A stretch of 64,000 nt of DNA from Bacteroides clarus YIT 12056 (GTDB lineage Bacteria > Bacteroidota > Bacteroidia > Bacteroidales > Bacteroidaceae), in NCBI RefSeq assembly GCF_900129655.1, contig NZ_FQWK01000001.1, positions 310,001-374,000 of the forward strand. The letters run 5' to 3'. The notes under the pieces were generated by a model. The model ran no database searches and had not been told where the DNA came from. It saw only the letters and a program-made list of their open reading frames with translations. This document shows, piece by piece, positions 1 to 7,194 of the stretch (position 1 is its first letter; each line of letters opens with the position of its first letter). Made by a program: the position numbers and the translations under genes.

Positions 1-1899
1 TTTGTGGGAGCGGCCATGACGGCTCTCAATGTAACCGATACGGCTATTCTGCTGCTGAACGGGCAATACGGTCCTGAAGTAGGTACTCAAAATCATTTCC
101 GCTATACGGAGAAGCTGGGCAAACCGGTTATTTTCCTTGTAAACCAGCTCGACCATGAGAAGTGCGACTATGATATGGTACTGGAACAGTTGCAGTCAAT
201 TTACGGTTCTAAGGTAGTTCCCGTTCAATATCCGTTGGCTACCGGACCGAATTTCAATTCGTTGATTGATGTACTTCTGATGAAAAAATATTCGTGGGGG
301 CCGGAAGGCGGAGCGCCCACTATAGAAGATGTTCCCGCGGAGGAAATGGAAAAAGCGACTGCCATGCATAAAGCATTGGTAGAGGCTGCTGCCGAGCACG
401 ATGAAACTTTAATGGAGAAATTCTTCGAACAGGATTCTCTGACCGAAGACGAAATGCGTGAAGGTATCCGCAAGGGGTTGGCTTCTCGCGGTATGTTCCC
501 CGTATTCTGCGTGTGTGCGGGAAAGGACATGGGTGTGCGCCGTTTGATGGAGTTCCTGGGTAATGTTGTTCCGTTTGTAGACGAAATGCCTCCGGTGCAC
601 AATACACGCGGCGAAGTGGTGAAACCCGACTCCAACGGACCTACTTCCTTGTATTTCTTCAAGACTGCCGTTGAGCCGCATATCGGTGACGTGCAGTATT
701 TCAAGGTGATGAGTGGCAAAGTACACGAAGGAGATGACTTTACCAATGCCGACCGCGGCTCGAAAGAACGCATTGCGCAGATTTACGCATGTGCGGGAGC
801 CAACCGTATCAAGGTGGAAGAAATGGTGGCCGGCGATATCGGCTGTACAGTGAAGCTGAAAGACGTGCATACGGGCAATACGCTGAATGCCAAAGGCGCT
901 GAAAACCGTTTCAATTTTATCAAATATCCGAATTCCAAATATTCCCGTGCCATCAAACCGCTGAATGAAGCCGATACGGAAAAGATGATGGCTATCTTGA
1001 ACCGTATGCGTGAGGAAGACCCGACATGGGTTATCGACCAGTCTAAGGAGCTGCGTCAGACCATTGTGCACGGGCAGGGTGAATTCCACCTGCGCACACT
1101 GAAGTGGCGTTTGGAGAACAATGAGAAATTGCAGATTAAGTTTGAAGAGCCGAGAATCCCGTATCGTGAAACCATCACGAAAGCTGCCCGTGCCGACTAT
1201 CGCCATAAGAAACAATCCGGTGGAGCAGGTCAGTTCGGTGAAGTTCACTTGATTGTGGAACCTTATTATGAAGGTATGCCGATGCCGGAAACTTATAAGT
1301 TCAACGGACAGGAATTCAAGATGAACGTGAAAGGCGTTGAGGAAGTGCCATTGGAATGGGGCGGCAAACTGGTATTTGTGAACAGTATTGTGGGCGGTTC
1401 CATCGATGCCCGTTTTATGCCTGCTATTCTGAAAGGTATCATGTCGCGTATGGAGCAAGGTCCGCTGACCGGTTCGTATGCCCGTGACGTACGTGTTATC
1501 GTATACGACGGTAAGATGCACCCGGTAGATTCCAATGAAATCTCTTTCATGCTGGCGGGACGTAATGCGTTCAGTGAGGCGTTTAAGAATGCCGGTCCGA
1601 AGATTTTGGAACCTATATATGATGTAGAGGTGTTTGTTCCTTCCGATAAGATGGGTGATGTGATGGGTGACCTGCAAGGACGCCGTGCCATGATTATGGG
1701 TATGAACAGCGAAGCCGGTTATGAAAAACTGATTGCCAAAGTGCCTTTGAAGGAAATGTCCTCGTACTCTACGGCATTGAGTTCGTTAACAGGCGGTCGT
1801 GCTTCGTTTATTATGAAGTTTGCAAGTTATGAGCTTGTTCCGAGTGATGTACAGGATAAACTTATCAAGGAATTTGAAGCAAAACAAGCTGAAGAATAG
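1..1899 (+). CDS. fusA2: Elongation factor G paralogue (EF-G2-like), 5' truncated
   Basis: Translational GTPase of the EF-G family that drives ribosomal translocation. The window opens in frame, so the P-loop and switch regions are missing and 632 residues are visible. They cover the end of the G domain, domain II, domain III (IVHGQGEFHL), domain IV (SGGAGQFGEVHL) and domain V. The visible G4 motif reads NQLD at 141..152 instead of the usual NKxD, and the G5 region reads VCAGKD rather than a normal SA(L/F)K. Bacteroides carry a canonical fusA plus a second EF-G; in B. thetaiotaomicron the copy beside rprXY is, as I recall, the EF-G2 used in carbon starvation that translocates without normal GTP use. 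Assignment to EF-G2 rests on this neighbourhood and the altered G motifs. A canonical EF-G is the alternative. Confidence 0.9.
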   Translation, partial: FVGAAMTALNVTDTAILLLNGQYGPEVGTQNHFRYTEKLGKPVIFLVNQLDHEKCDYDMVLEQLQSIYGSKVVPVQYPLATGPNFNSLIDVLLMKKYSWGPEGGAPTIEDVPAEEMEKATAMHKALVEAAAEHDETLMEKFFEQDSLTEDEMREGIRKGLASRGMFPVFCVCAGKDMGVRRLMEFLGNVVPFVDEMPPVHNTRGEVVKPDSNGPTSLYFFKTAVEPHIGDVQYFKVMSGKVHEGDDFTNADRGSKERIAQIYACAGANRIKVEEMVAGDIGCTVKLKDVHTGNTLNAKGAENRFNFIKYPNSKYSRAIKPLNEADTEKMMAILNRMREEDPTWVIDQSKELRQTIVHGQGEFHLRTLKWRLENNEKLQIKFEEPRIPYRETITKAARADYRHKKQSGGAGQFGEVHLIVEPYYEGMPMPETYKFNGQEFKMNVKGVEEVPLEWGGKLVFVNSIVGGSIDARFMPAILKGIMSRMEQGPLTGSYARDVRVIVYDGKMHPVDSNEISFMLAGRNAFSEAFKNAGPKILEPIYDVEVFVPSDKMGDVMGDLQGRRAMIMGMNSEAGYEKLIAKVPLKEMSSYSTALSSLTGGRASFIMKFASYELVPSDVQDKLIKEFEAKQAEE

Positions 1900-1919
1900 A
1901 ATTTTTTAATAAATGGTTG

Positions 1920-1959
1920 AAGCCGTTGTTCGCTCATCGTGAGGAATGACGGCTTTTTT
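1920..1959 (+). terminator. Rho-independent terminator after the EF-G gene
   Basis: AAGCCGT at the left arm pairs with ACGGCTT, followed by a run of Ts. It lies 20 bases after the EF-G stop and separates that gene from rprX. Confidence 0.8.
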
Positions 1960-2014
1960 ATTAACACAGATTAAGAATATGGGGAAATGTGAATGTTAAT
2001 ATTTAATTTTTTAT

Positions 2015-2022
2015 TAAATTTG
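2015..2022 (+). promoter_or_regulatory. Candidate -7 box for rprXY
   Basis: TAAATTTG matches the Bacteroides -7 consensus TAnnTTTG. No clear TTTG sits 19-21 bases upstream. It implies an untranslated leader of about 130 bases before rprX. Confidence 0.4.
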
Positions 2023-2160
2023 CAAACCAAAGGTGTCTCATTTTGTTATAATGCTCGTAATACAACTTAAAAAACCTTCTACGGTTAATTAACGAGAACA
2101 CCCGGTTAAATCAGGTTAATTAGTTAGGAGTGTTAATTAGGGAGTGTTAATTTTGTGACT

Positions 2161-3702
2161 ATGAAAAAGTCGACAATATGGATATTAGGCGTCGTTATGG
2201 GCCTTTCTTTCATCAGTTTGCTGTATCTGCAGATCAGCTATATTGAGGAAATGGTGAAGATGCGTAACGAGCAATTTGATGAATCGGTGAAGCGTGCTTT
2301 AATGGCTGCTTCAAAAGATGTGGAGTCCGCGGAGGTTGACCGTTGGTTGCGGGAGGATATCTCCGAAGCGGAGAAGAAAGCGTGGGAGCAGAGCTCGCAA
2401 GGTAAAGGAGTGGTGCAGACGCAGCGTTTTACGGTTACATCGCCGGACGGAACCAGATATTCGGCTATCGAACTGAAAACATTTACCAACGAAGCGTCGG
2501 AACTGCCCAGGGCAATGATTTCGCGTAAACATGGAACGAAAACCATACCTCAAACGTCACGTTCGCTGGCAGATGCCATCAAGAATCGTTATCTGTATCA
2601 ACGGGCTTTGCTGGATGAGGTAGCTTGGCAGATGATTTACCGTGCCAGTGACAAGCCGATAGAGGAGCGGGTGAATTTCAAGAATTTAGACCAGTATCTG
2701 AAATCGGGACTGATTGACAACGGTATCGAGTTGAACTATCACTTCAAAGTGATAGACCGGGACGGCAGGGAAGTTTATCGCTGTTCGGATTATAGTGATG
2801 ACGGTAGCGAGAGTTCTTACTCGCAGCCTTTATTCCTGAACGATCCGCCTGCGCGTATGAGTATCGTTAAGATACATTTCCCGGGGAAAAGGGATTATAT
2901 CTTCGATTCGGTCAGCTTTATGATTCCGTCGATGATATTTACCTTCGTTCTGTTGATAACGTTCATCTTCACGATTTACATCGTGTTCCGCCAAAAGAAA
3001 CTGACGGAGATGAAGAATGACTTTATCAATAATATGACGCACGAGTTCAAGACGCCGATTTCAACCATTTCGTTGGCGGCGCAGATGTTGAAGGACCCGG
3101 CAGTAGGTAAATCGCCGGCAATGTTCCAGCATATATCCGGCGTCATTAATGATGAGACGAAACGACTCAGGTTCCAGGTAGAGAAAGTTCTCCAAATGTC
3201 GATGTTCGACAGACAGAAGGCGACATTGAAAATGAAAGAACTGGATGCCAATGAACTGATTACCGGAGTAATCAATACGTTCGCTTTAAAAGTGGAGCGG
3301 TACAATGGAAAAATTGAGTCGGATTTGACGGCGACCGACCCGATTATCTTTGCAGATGAAATGCATATCACGAATGTTATTTTCAATCTCATGGATAATG
3401 CGGTGAAGTATAAAAGACCGGATGTGGACTTGCAATTAATGGTGAAGACCTGGAATGAACCGGGCAAACTGATGATTTCCGTGCAAGACAACGGTATAGG
3501 TATTAAGAAAGAAAACTTAAAAAAGATATTTGACAAGTTCTATCGCGTGCATACAGGTAATCTGCACGATGTTAAAGGCTTCGGACTTGGTTTGGCTTAT
3601 GTAAGAAAGATTATTCAAGACCATAAGGGAACTATCCGGGCGGAAAGCGGACTGAATGTCGGAACTAAATTTATTATTGCATTACCTTTATTAAAAAATT
3701 GA
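2161..3702 (+). CDS. rprX: Two-component sensor histidine kinase RprX
   Basis: Inner-membrane sensor kinase of 513 residues that phosphorylates RprY. A first membrane segment lies at about residues 5-24 and a second at about 250-275, bracketing a periplasmic sensor domain. Then come the dimerisation helix with the phospho-accepting His 294 (THEFKTP), an N box (NLMDNAVKYK), G1 (DNGIGI), F (FDKFYR) and G2 (GFGLGLAY). A GTG lies in frame six bases upstream (2155), but the ATG at 2161 gives the MKKSTIWILG start that I recall for rprX. The stop precedes the rprY ATG by five bases, so the two are co-transcribed. rprX/rprY were first described in B. fragilis through effects on porin expression when moved to E. 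coli; the native signal is not evident here. Confidence 0.93.
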   Translation: MKKSTIWILGVVMGLSFISLLYLQISYIEEMVKMRNEQFDESVKRALMAASKDVESAEVDRWLREDISEAEKKAWEQSSQGKGVVQTQRFTVTSPDGTRYSAIELKTFTNEASELPRAMISRKHGTKTIPQTSRSLADAIKNRYLYQRALLDEVAWQMIYRASDKPIEERVNFKNLDQYLKSGLIDNGIELNYHFKVIDRDGREVYRCSDYSDDGSESSYSQPLFLNDPPARMSIVKIHFPGKRDYIFDSVSFMIPSMIFTFVLLITFIFTIYIVFRQKKLTEMKNDFINNMTHEFKTPISTISLAAQMLKDPAVGKSPAMFQHISGVINDETKRLRFQVEKVLQMSMFDRQKATLKMKELDANELITGVINTFALKVERYNGKIESDLTATDPIIFADEMHITNVIFNLMDNAVKYKRPDVDLQLMVKTWNEPGKLMISVQDNGIGIKKENLKKIFDKFYRVHTGNLHDVKGFGLGLAYVRKIIQDHKGTIRAESGLNVGTKFIIALPLLKN

Positions 3703-3707
3703 TTGAT

Positions 3708-4409
3708 ATGGATGAGAAACTGCGTATTTTATTGTGCGAAGATGATGAGAATCTTGGCATGCTTTTAAGAGAATATTTACAGGCCAAAGGTTATGCTGCC
3801 GAGTTATATCCCGATGGAGAAGCAGGATACAAAGCTTTCCTGAAGAATAAATATGACTTGTGTGTGTTTGACGTAATGATGCCGAAGAAAGACGGTTTTA
3901 CATTGGCGCAGGAAGTTCGTGCCGCAAATGCTGAAATCCCCGTTATCTTCTTGACGGCTAAAACTTTGAAGGAAGATATTCTGGAAGGTTTCAAAATCGG
4001 TGCGGACGATTACATCACCAAACCGTTCAGCATGGAAGAGCTGACTTTCAGAATTGAAGCTATCTTGAGACGTGTTCGTGGCAAGAAGAACAAGGAAAGC
4101 AGTATCTACAAGATTGGTAAGTTTACCTTTGATACCCAGAAGCAGATTCTGTCAACACCTGAAAAGCAGACTAAGTTGACTACGAAAGAATCGGAATTAT
4201 TGGGCTTGCTTTGTGCGCATGCCAATGAGATTTTGCAACGTGACTTTGCATTGAAGACTATCTGGATTGACGATAACTACTTCAATGCACGTAGCATGGA
4301 CGTATATATCACCAAACTGCGTAAGCACCTGAAAGAAGATGAATCTATCGAGATTATCAATATTCACGGAAAGGGATATAAACTGATTACTCCGGAAGCC
4401 GAGTCCTAA
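3708..4409 (+). CDS. rprY: Two-component response regulator RprY (OmpR family)
   Basis: DNA-binding response regulator of 233 residues, partner of RprX. The receiver domain (about 1-120) has the acidic pocket EDD, phospho-acceptor Asp 55 in CVFDVMMPKKDG, the conserved T in FLTAKT and K in ITKPFS. A winged-helix DNA-binding domain (about 135-232) ends with RKHLKEDESIEIINIHGKGYKL, the usual OmpR/PhoB recognition helix and wing (given here only as a landmark, residues about 205-226). An in-frame TTG at 3699 overlaps the rprX stop, but ATG 3708 gives the usual MDEKLRILLCEDD start. It forms an operon with rprX and is convergent with a small membrane-protein gene, with one terminator between them. 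Confidence 0.93.
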   Translation: MDEKLRILLCEDDENLGMLLREYLQAKGYAAELYPDGEAGYKAFLKNKYDLCVFDVMMPKKDGFTLAQEVRAANAEIPVIFLTAKTLKEDILEGFKIGADDYITKPFSMEELTFRIEAILRRVRGKKNKESSIYKIGKFTFDTQKQILSTPEKQTKLTTKESELLGLLCAHANEILQRDFALKTIWIDDNYFNARSMDVYITKLRKHLKEDESIEIINIHGKGYKLITPEAES

Positions 4410-4440
4410 ACAGGACTTGGTTTTCGGACAACGGAAAATA

Positions 4441-4476
4441 AAAAAAGGCGGTTGCAGTGCAATCGCCTTTTTTTAT
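4441..4476. terminator. Bidirectional terminator between rprY and the small membrane protein
   Basis: AAAAAAGGCGGTTGC pairs with GCAATCGCCTTTTTT around a short AGT loop. It has A-runs on the left and T-runs on the right, so it can stop both the rprXY transcript and the opposing gene at 4492..4668. Confidence 0.85.
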
Positions 4477-4491
4477 TTCTTTTTCTCGGTA

Positions 4492-4668
4492 TTAATCCGC
4501 AATTCTCTTGTTGATAAGAATGTAAGAAATCAATCCTATTACAATTAAAACAGCGCTGGTACCCAGAATCGCGTTGTTATTTACATTGCCGGTAAAAGAA
4601 CATGCAACCAAAATTACAGCTCCTACCAAGATTAATATCAATCCCAGATTTTTTAATAAGCCTTTCAT
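4492..4668 (-). CDS. Small two-helix membrane protein, 58 residues
   Basis: Read directly from the sequence: MKGLLKNLGLILILVGAVIL, then VACSFTGNVNNNAILG, then a second hydrophobic stretch ending LISYILINKRIAD. Two transmembrane helices (about residues 6-23 and 36-53) are joined by a short NVNNNA turn. The plus strand of this stretch also gives a spurious reading frame, but the helical hairpin pattern, clean ATG and stop next to a bidirectional terminator favour the minus strand. I recall similar short proteins as common hypotheticals in Bacteroidales. The cysteine at 23 is inside the first helix and is probably not a lipobox. No function is assigned. Confidence 0.75.
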   Translation of the reverse strand: MKGLLKNLGLILILVGAVILVACSFTGNVNNNAILGTSAVLIVIGLISYILINKRIAD

Positions 4669-4780
4669 GTGTGTGTATTTTAATAGATTATTATTTTCAT
4701 ATTCTTGTCACAAAGAAAAGCATAATTCTTTAACAAGCGAAATTATTTTTGCAAAAAAACTATTATTCGACCTAATTTAA

Positions 4781-4918
4781 TGAAGAATGAGGAATAAAGG
4801 ATGAAAAATGAAGAATGAAGGATGAAGAATGAGGAATGAAAGTTTGGCTATGTCATATGACTGCACCGCGCCAATATCCCATCAAATAATTCTTCATCCT
4901 TTGTTCTTCATTCTTCTA
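4781..4918. repeat. Imperfect GAAGAATGA repeats in inverted arrangement
   Basis: 4781-4842 holds several copies of AAGAATGA(G/A)GAAT-like units. 4890-4916 holds the complement (TTCTTCATCC, TTCTTCATTCTTCT) up to the marR stop. The RNA could fold into a long purine/pyrimidine hairpin ending the marR transcript. No gene is seen in 4669-4915. Confidence 0.6.
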
Positions 4919-5362
4919 ATCTTTCGTATTGAAAAAGATTTTTCTCAGTACTTCCTGGCTGACGCTTAGCTCTTCAATGGTGATATCTTGTAATGCTTCC
5001 TTTAGCGTCTGATTAGCTATGACGCGGGCACGCTCCTCCAACTCCTTACCGTCTTTGGTAAGGTGTATCAGGTTGGTACGACGGTCTTTTTTATCGGATA
5101 TGCGTACAACAAGATGCTGGCGTTCCATGTTATCTATGAGGCGGGTCATACTGGGTTTGTCTTTAAAAGTTGCATTACACAACTCTTGTTGCGTCACTCC
5201 GTCTTTTTCCCATAAAAAGATGAGGACAGTCCACTGCTCGGGAGTGATTTCCAAACCGTTTTGCCTGAAGTTACGTGATAATTTGCGGTTAATGGCAGCA
5301 GATACTTTGCCGTTCAGGATGGCAAATATCAGCCGGATGTCAAAGTTAAATTGCTCTATCAT
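4916..5362 (-). CDS. MarR-family transcriptional regulator
   Basis: DNA-binding regulator of 148 residues with a winged helix-turn-helix. Recognition region: GVTQQELCNATFKDKPSMTR at about residues 60-80. The wing follows as VRISDKKDRRTNLIHLTKDG, then the C-terminal dimerisation helices. The reading frame is open further upstream, but that segment runs through the gene's own promoter, so ATG 5362 (MIEQFNFDIR) is the start. It is divergent from rpsF. A 12-base perfect palindrome in its leader suggests autoregulation. Ligand and targets cannot be read from the sequence. Confidence 0.88.
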   Translation of the reverse strand: MIEQFNFDIRLIFAILNGKVSAAINRKLSRNFRQNGLEITPEQWTVLIFLWEKDGVTQQELCNATFKDKPSMTRLIDNMERQHLVVRISDKKDRRTNLIHLTKDGKELEERARVIANQTLKEALQDITIEELSVSQEVLRKIFFNTKD

Positions 5363-5369
5363 GAAATTA

Positions 5370-5381
5370 TTGTTTAAACAA
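5370..5381. promoter_or_regulatory. Perfect palindrome TTGTTTAAACAA, candidate MarR operator
   Basis: The 12-base dyad lies between the marR -7 box (5387..5394) and its start codon (5362). That is where an autorepressor of this family could block transcription. MarR proteins bind short AT-rich palindromes. Confidence 0.45.
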
Positions 5382-5386
5382 CTTTG

Positions 5387-5417
5387 CAAATATAGTATAA
5401 GTTGGATACAATACAAA
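5387..5417 (-). promoter_or_regulatory. marR promoter (Bacteroides consensus)
   Basis: On the minus strand, TTTG (5417-5414), a 19-base spacer and TATATTTG (5394-5387) match the Bacteroides -33/-7 consensus completely. The leader would be about 20 bases. Confidence 0.75.
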
Positions 5418-5432
5418 ATAAGTCCGCTTATT

Positions 5433-5463
5433 TTTGCAGTTCAAAATAAAATGCCTACCTTTG
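5433..5463 (+). promoter_or_regulatory. rpsF-rpsR-rplI promoter (Bacteroides consensus)
   Basis: TTTG (5433-5436), a 19-base spacer and TACCTTTG (5456-5463) match the consensus completely. It is 16 bases away from, and back to back with, the marR promoter, so the two may influence each other. Confidence 0.8.
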
Positions 5464-5510
5464 CACCCGCATTTAATAAACGAATAATTTATTTATTTAA
5501 TTAAACGAGT

Positions 5511-5855
5511 ATGAATCAATACGAAACCGTTTTCATTTTGACTCCCGTTTTGTCTGATGTTCAGATGAAGGAAGCGGTAGAAAAATTCAAAGGCATCCTT
5601 ACTGCTGAAGGTGCCGAGATTGTGAATGAAGAAAACTGGGGACTGAAAAAGCTGGCTTATCCGATCCAGAAGAAGTCAACCGGTTTTTATCAGCTGATTG
5701 AGTTCAATGCAGAACCTACTGTCATTGAGAAACTGGAATTAAATTTCCGTCGTGACGAGCGCGTTATCCGCTTCTTGACTTTCAAGCAAGACAAGTACGC
5801 TGCTGAATACGCTGCGAAGAGAAGAAGTGTTAAATCAACTAAAAAGGAGGATTAA
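5511..5855 (+). CDS. rpsF: 30S ribosomal protein S6
   Basis: Small-subunit ribosomal protein of 114 residues that pairs with S18 on the platform of the 30S subunit. It has the typical S6 opening [16 protein letters not shown], the central [19 protein letters not shown] strand pair and [14 protein letters not shown], with a basic tail. It is first in the rpsF-rpsR-rplI operon, two bases before rpsR. There is no single-stranded-binding-protein gene between rpsF and rpsR, unlike many Firmicutes. Confidence 0.97.
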   Translation: MNQYETVFILTPVLSDVQMKEAVEKFKGILTAEGAEIVNEENWGLKKLAYPIQKKSTGFYQLIEFNAEPTVIEKLELNFRRDERVIRFLTFKQDKYAAEYAAKRRSVKSTKKED

Positions 5856-5857
5856 TC

Positions 5858-6130
5858 ATGGCACAACAAGTTCAATCAGAAATCAGATATTTAACTCCGC
5901 CCTCAGTAGACGTTAAGAAGAAAAAATACTGCCGTTTCAAAAAGAGCGGTATTAAGTACATCGACTACAAAGATCCTGAATTCTTGAAGAAATTCTTGAA
6001 TGAGCAAGGTAAAATCCTTCCGCGTCGTATTACAGGTACTTCTTTGAAGTTCCAACGTCGTGTAGCTCAAGCTGTGAAGAGAGCACGTCACTTGGCGTTG
6101 CTGCCTTATGTAACTGACATGATGAAATAA
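5858..6130 (+). CDS. rpsR: 30S ribosomal protein S18
   Basis: Protein of 90 residues that binds 16S rRNA and S6. The family core is clear: [18 protein letters not shown], then [24 protein letters not shown] residues at about 52-72 (here [15 protein letters not shown]) and [12 protein letters not shown]. The GGAGG just before its ATG (AAAGGAGGATTAATC, ends two bases earlier) is one of few strong Shine-Dalgarno sequences in this window. It lies between rpsF and rplI in the operon. Confidence 0.97.
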   Translation: MAQQVQSEIRYLTPPSVDVKKKKYCRFKKSGIKYIDYKDPEFLKKFLNEQGKILPRRITGTSLKFQRRVAQAVKRARHLALLPYVTDMMK

Positions 6131-6145
6131 TAGGAGGAGGAAAGT

Positions 6146-6595
6146 ATGGAAATTATATTGAAAGAAGACATAGTAAACTTGGGTTATAAGAACGATATCG
6201 TAACCGTAAAATCCGGTTATGGTCGTAACTACCTCATCCCGACAGGAAAAGCTGTCATCGCTTCTCCTGCTGCAAAGAAAATGCTGGCTGAAGAGCTGAA
6301 ACAACGCGCTCACAAGTTGGAGAAAATCAAAAAGGACGCTGAAGAACTGGCTGCTAAGCTGGAAGGCGTATCTTTGAAGATTGCTACTAAGGTTAGCGCA
6401 ACCGGCACTATCTTCGGTTCAGTTGGTAATATCCAGATTGCTGAAGAGTTGGCTAAATTGGGTCATAACATCGATCGTAAGATTATTGTTGTTAAAGACG
6501 CAGTGAAAGAAGTTGGTAACTACAAAGCTATCGTTAAACTGCACAAAGAGGTTTCTGTAGAAATTCCTTTCGAAGTAGTTGCTGAAGAAGCATAA
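6146..6595 (+). CDS. rplI: 50S ribosomal protein L9
   Basis: Large-subunit protein of 149 residues. The N-terminal rRNA-binding domain has the signature GYGRNYLIPTGKAVIA (about residues 24-39). A long connecting helix rich in K, E and A follows (about 45-75), then the C-terminal domain. It begins 15 bases after rpsR behind an AGGAGGAGG site and ends the operon, with a strong terminator just downstream. Confidence 0.97.
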   Translation: MEIILKEDIVNLGYKNDIVTVKSGYGRNYLIPTGKAVIASPAAKKMLAEELKQRAHKLEKIKKDAEELAAKLEGVSLKIATKVSATGTIFGSVGNIQIAEELAKLGHNIDRKIIVVKDAVKEVGNYKAIVKLHKEVSVEIPFEVVAEEA

Positions 6596-6617
6596 ATATA
6601 GAATTCTATATAAAGGG

Positions 6618-6653
6618 AAAGCCCGGTTTCTGAAAAGAAACCGGGCTTTTTTG
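6618..6653 (+). terminator. Terminator of the rpsF-rpsR-rplI operon
   Basis: AAAGCCCGGTTTCT and AGAAACCGGGCTTT form a 14-base-pair stem with a GAAA-type loop and a T tract. It is 23 bases after the rplI stop. Confidence 0.92.
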
Positions 6654-6659
6654 ATTCCT

Positions 6660-6734
6660 TGTCATTCAGAGTGAGCGAAGAATCTCCTCTCTCTGCATTT
6701 AAGAAAAGGAATTCTTCGCTCGCTCTGAATGACA
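6660..6734. repeat. REP-like inverted repeat, copy 1
   Basis: The arms begin TGTCATTCAGAG and end CTCTGAATGACA, with inner complementary GCGAAGAAT/ATTCTTCGC blocks and a purine-pyrimidine centre. The same outer arms recur at 20944..21027. It has no coding capacity. Confidence 0.8.
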
Positions 6735-6767
6735 AATATGTTTGTGGGAATAGATACTTGTAGATAT

Positions 6768-6804
6768 AAAAAAAGTCTGTCCGTACTTTCGTACGTCAGA
6801 CTTT
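6768..6804 (-). terminator. Terminator for the Ala-rich lipoprotein gene
   Basis: On the minus strand, AAAGTCTG and CAGACTTT close a stem with an inner CGTAC/GTACG helix and a GAAA tetraloop, followed by Ts. It lies 27 bases past the stop at 6831. Confidence 0.9.
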
Positions 6805-6830
6805 CAATTCTCTCTAATGTTGTACTGAAA

Positions 6831-7037
6831 TTATTCAGCTACAACTGCTGCGCTATCTGCTGCAGTTGTGTCAGCTACTGCGGCTGCTGCTTCAGCTGCT
6901 GCTGCTTCTACAGCTGCGATTGAGTCAGCGATACGGATTGAATCAGCTGTTGCTTGTTCAGCGTTAGCTGCTTTGTTACCACAAGATGCGAAAGATACTG
7001 CTACGATAGCTACGGCCATCAAAACTAATTTTTTCAT
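6831..7037 (-). CDS. Small alanine-rich lipoprotein, 68 residues
   Basis: The signal peptide MKKLVLMAVAIVAVSFASC ends in a lipobox (FASC, Cys 19), so the mature protein should be a lipid-anchored peptide of about 50 residues. The rest is almost entirely A, D, E, S, T and V (DSIRIADSIAAVEAAAAEAA), in keeping with a helical or disordered low-complexity tail. The ATG at 7037 is preferred over an upstream in-frame start because it begins the signal peptide. It has its own terminator. Such tiny Ala/Asp/Ser-rich lipoproteins are common and unassigned in Bacteroides; no function is proposed. Confidence 0.8.
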   Translation of the reverse strand: MKKLVLMAVAIVAVSFASCGNKAANAEQATADSIRIADSIAAVEAAAAEAAAAVADTTAADSAAVVAE

Positions 7038-7194
7038 TTTCTTTACTTTTAAAACGTAATACAATCAATTGCTTTATTAAAACGATGCAAAGGTATGTAC
7101 TTTTTAGATACGTTGTTCTCCAAAACCCAACTTTTTTTATAATTTTTTTTGAGGAAAGCCCGTTTTTTCCGCTTTAAGCATGTTCTATAACATA

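Noticed and set aside
409..1677. Long minus-strand open frame opposite the EF-G gene
   Set aside because: The composition is His/Phe/Arg-rich as expected from the antisense of a coding strand, and the EF-G frame shows all family motifs.
5019..5504. Plus-strand frame across marR and the rpsF promoter
   Set aside because: It overlaps antisense to a clear MarR domain and runs through two consensus promoters.
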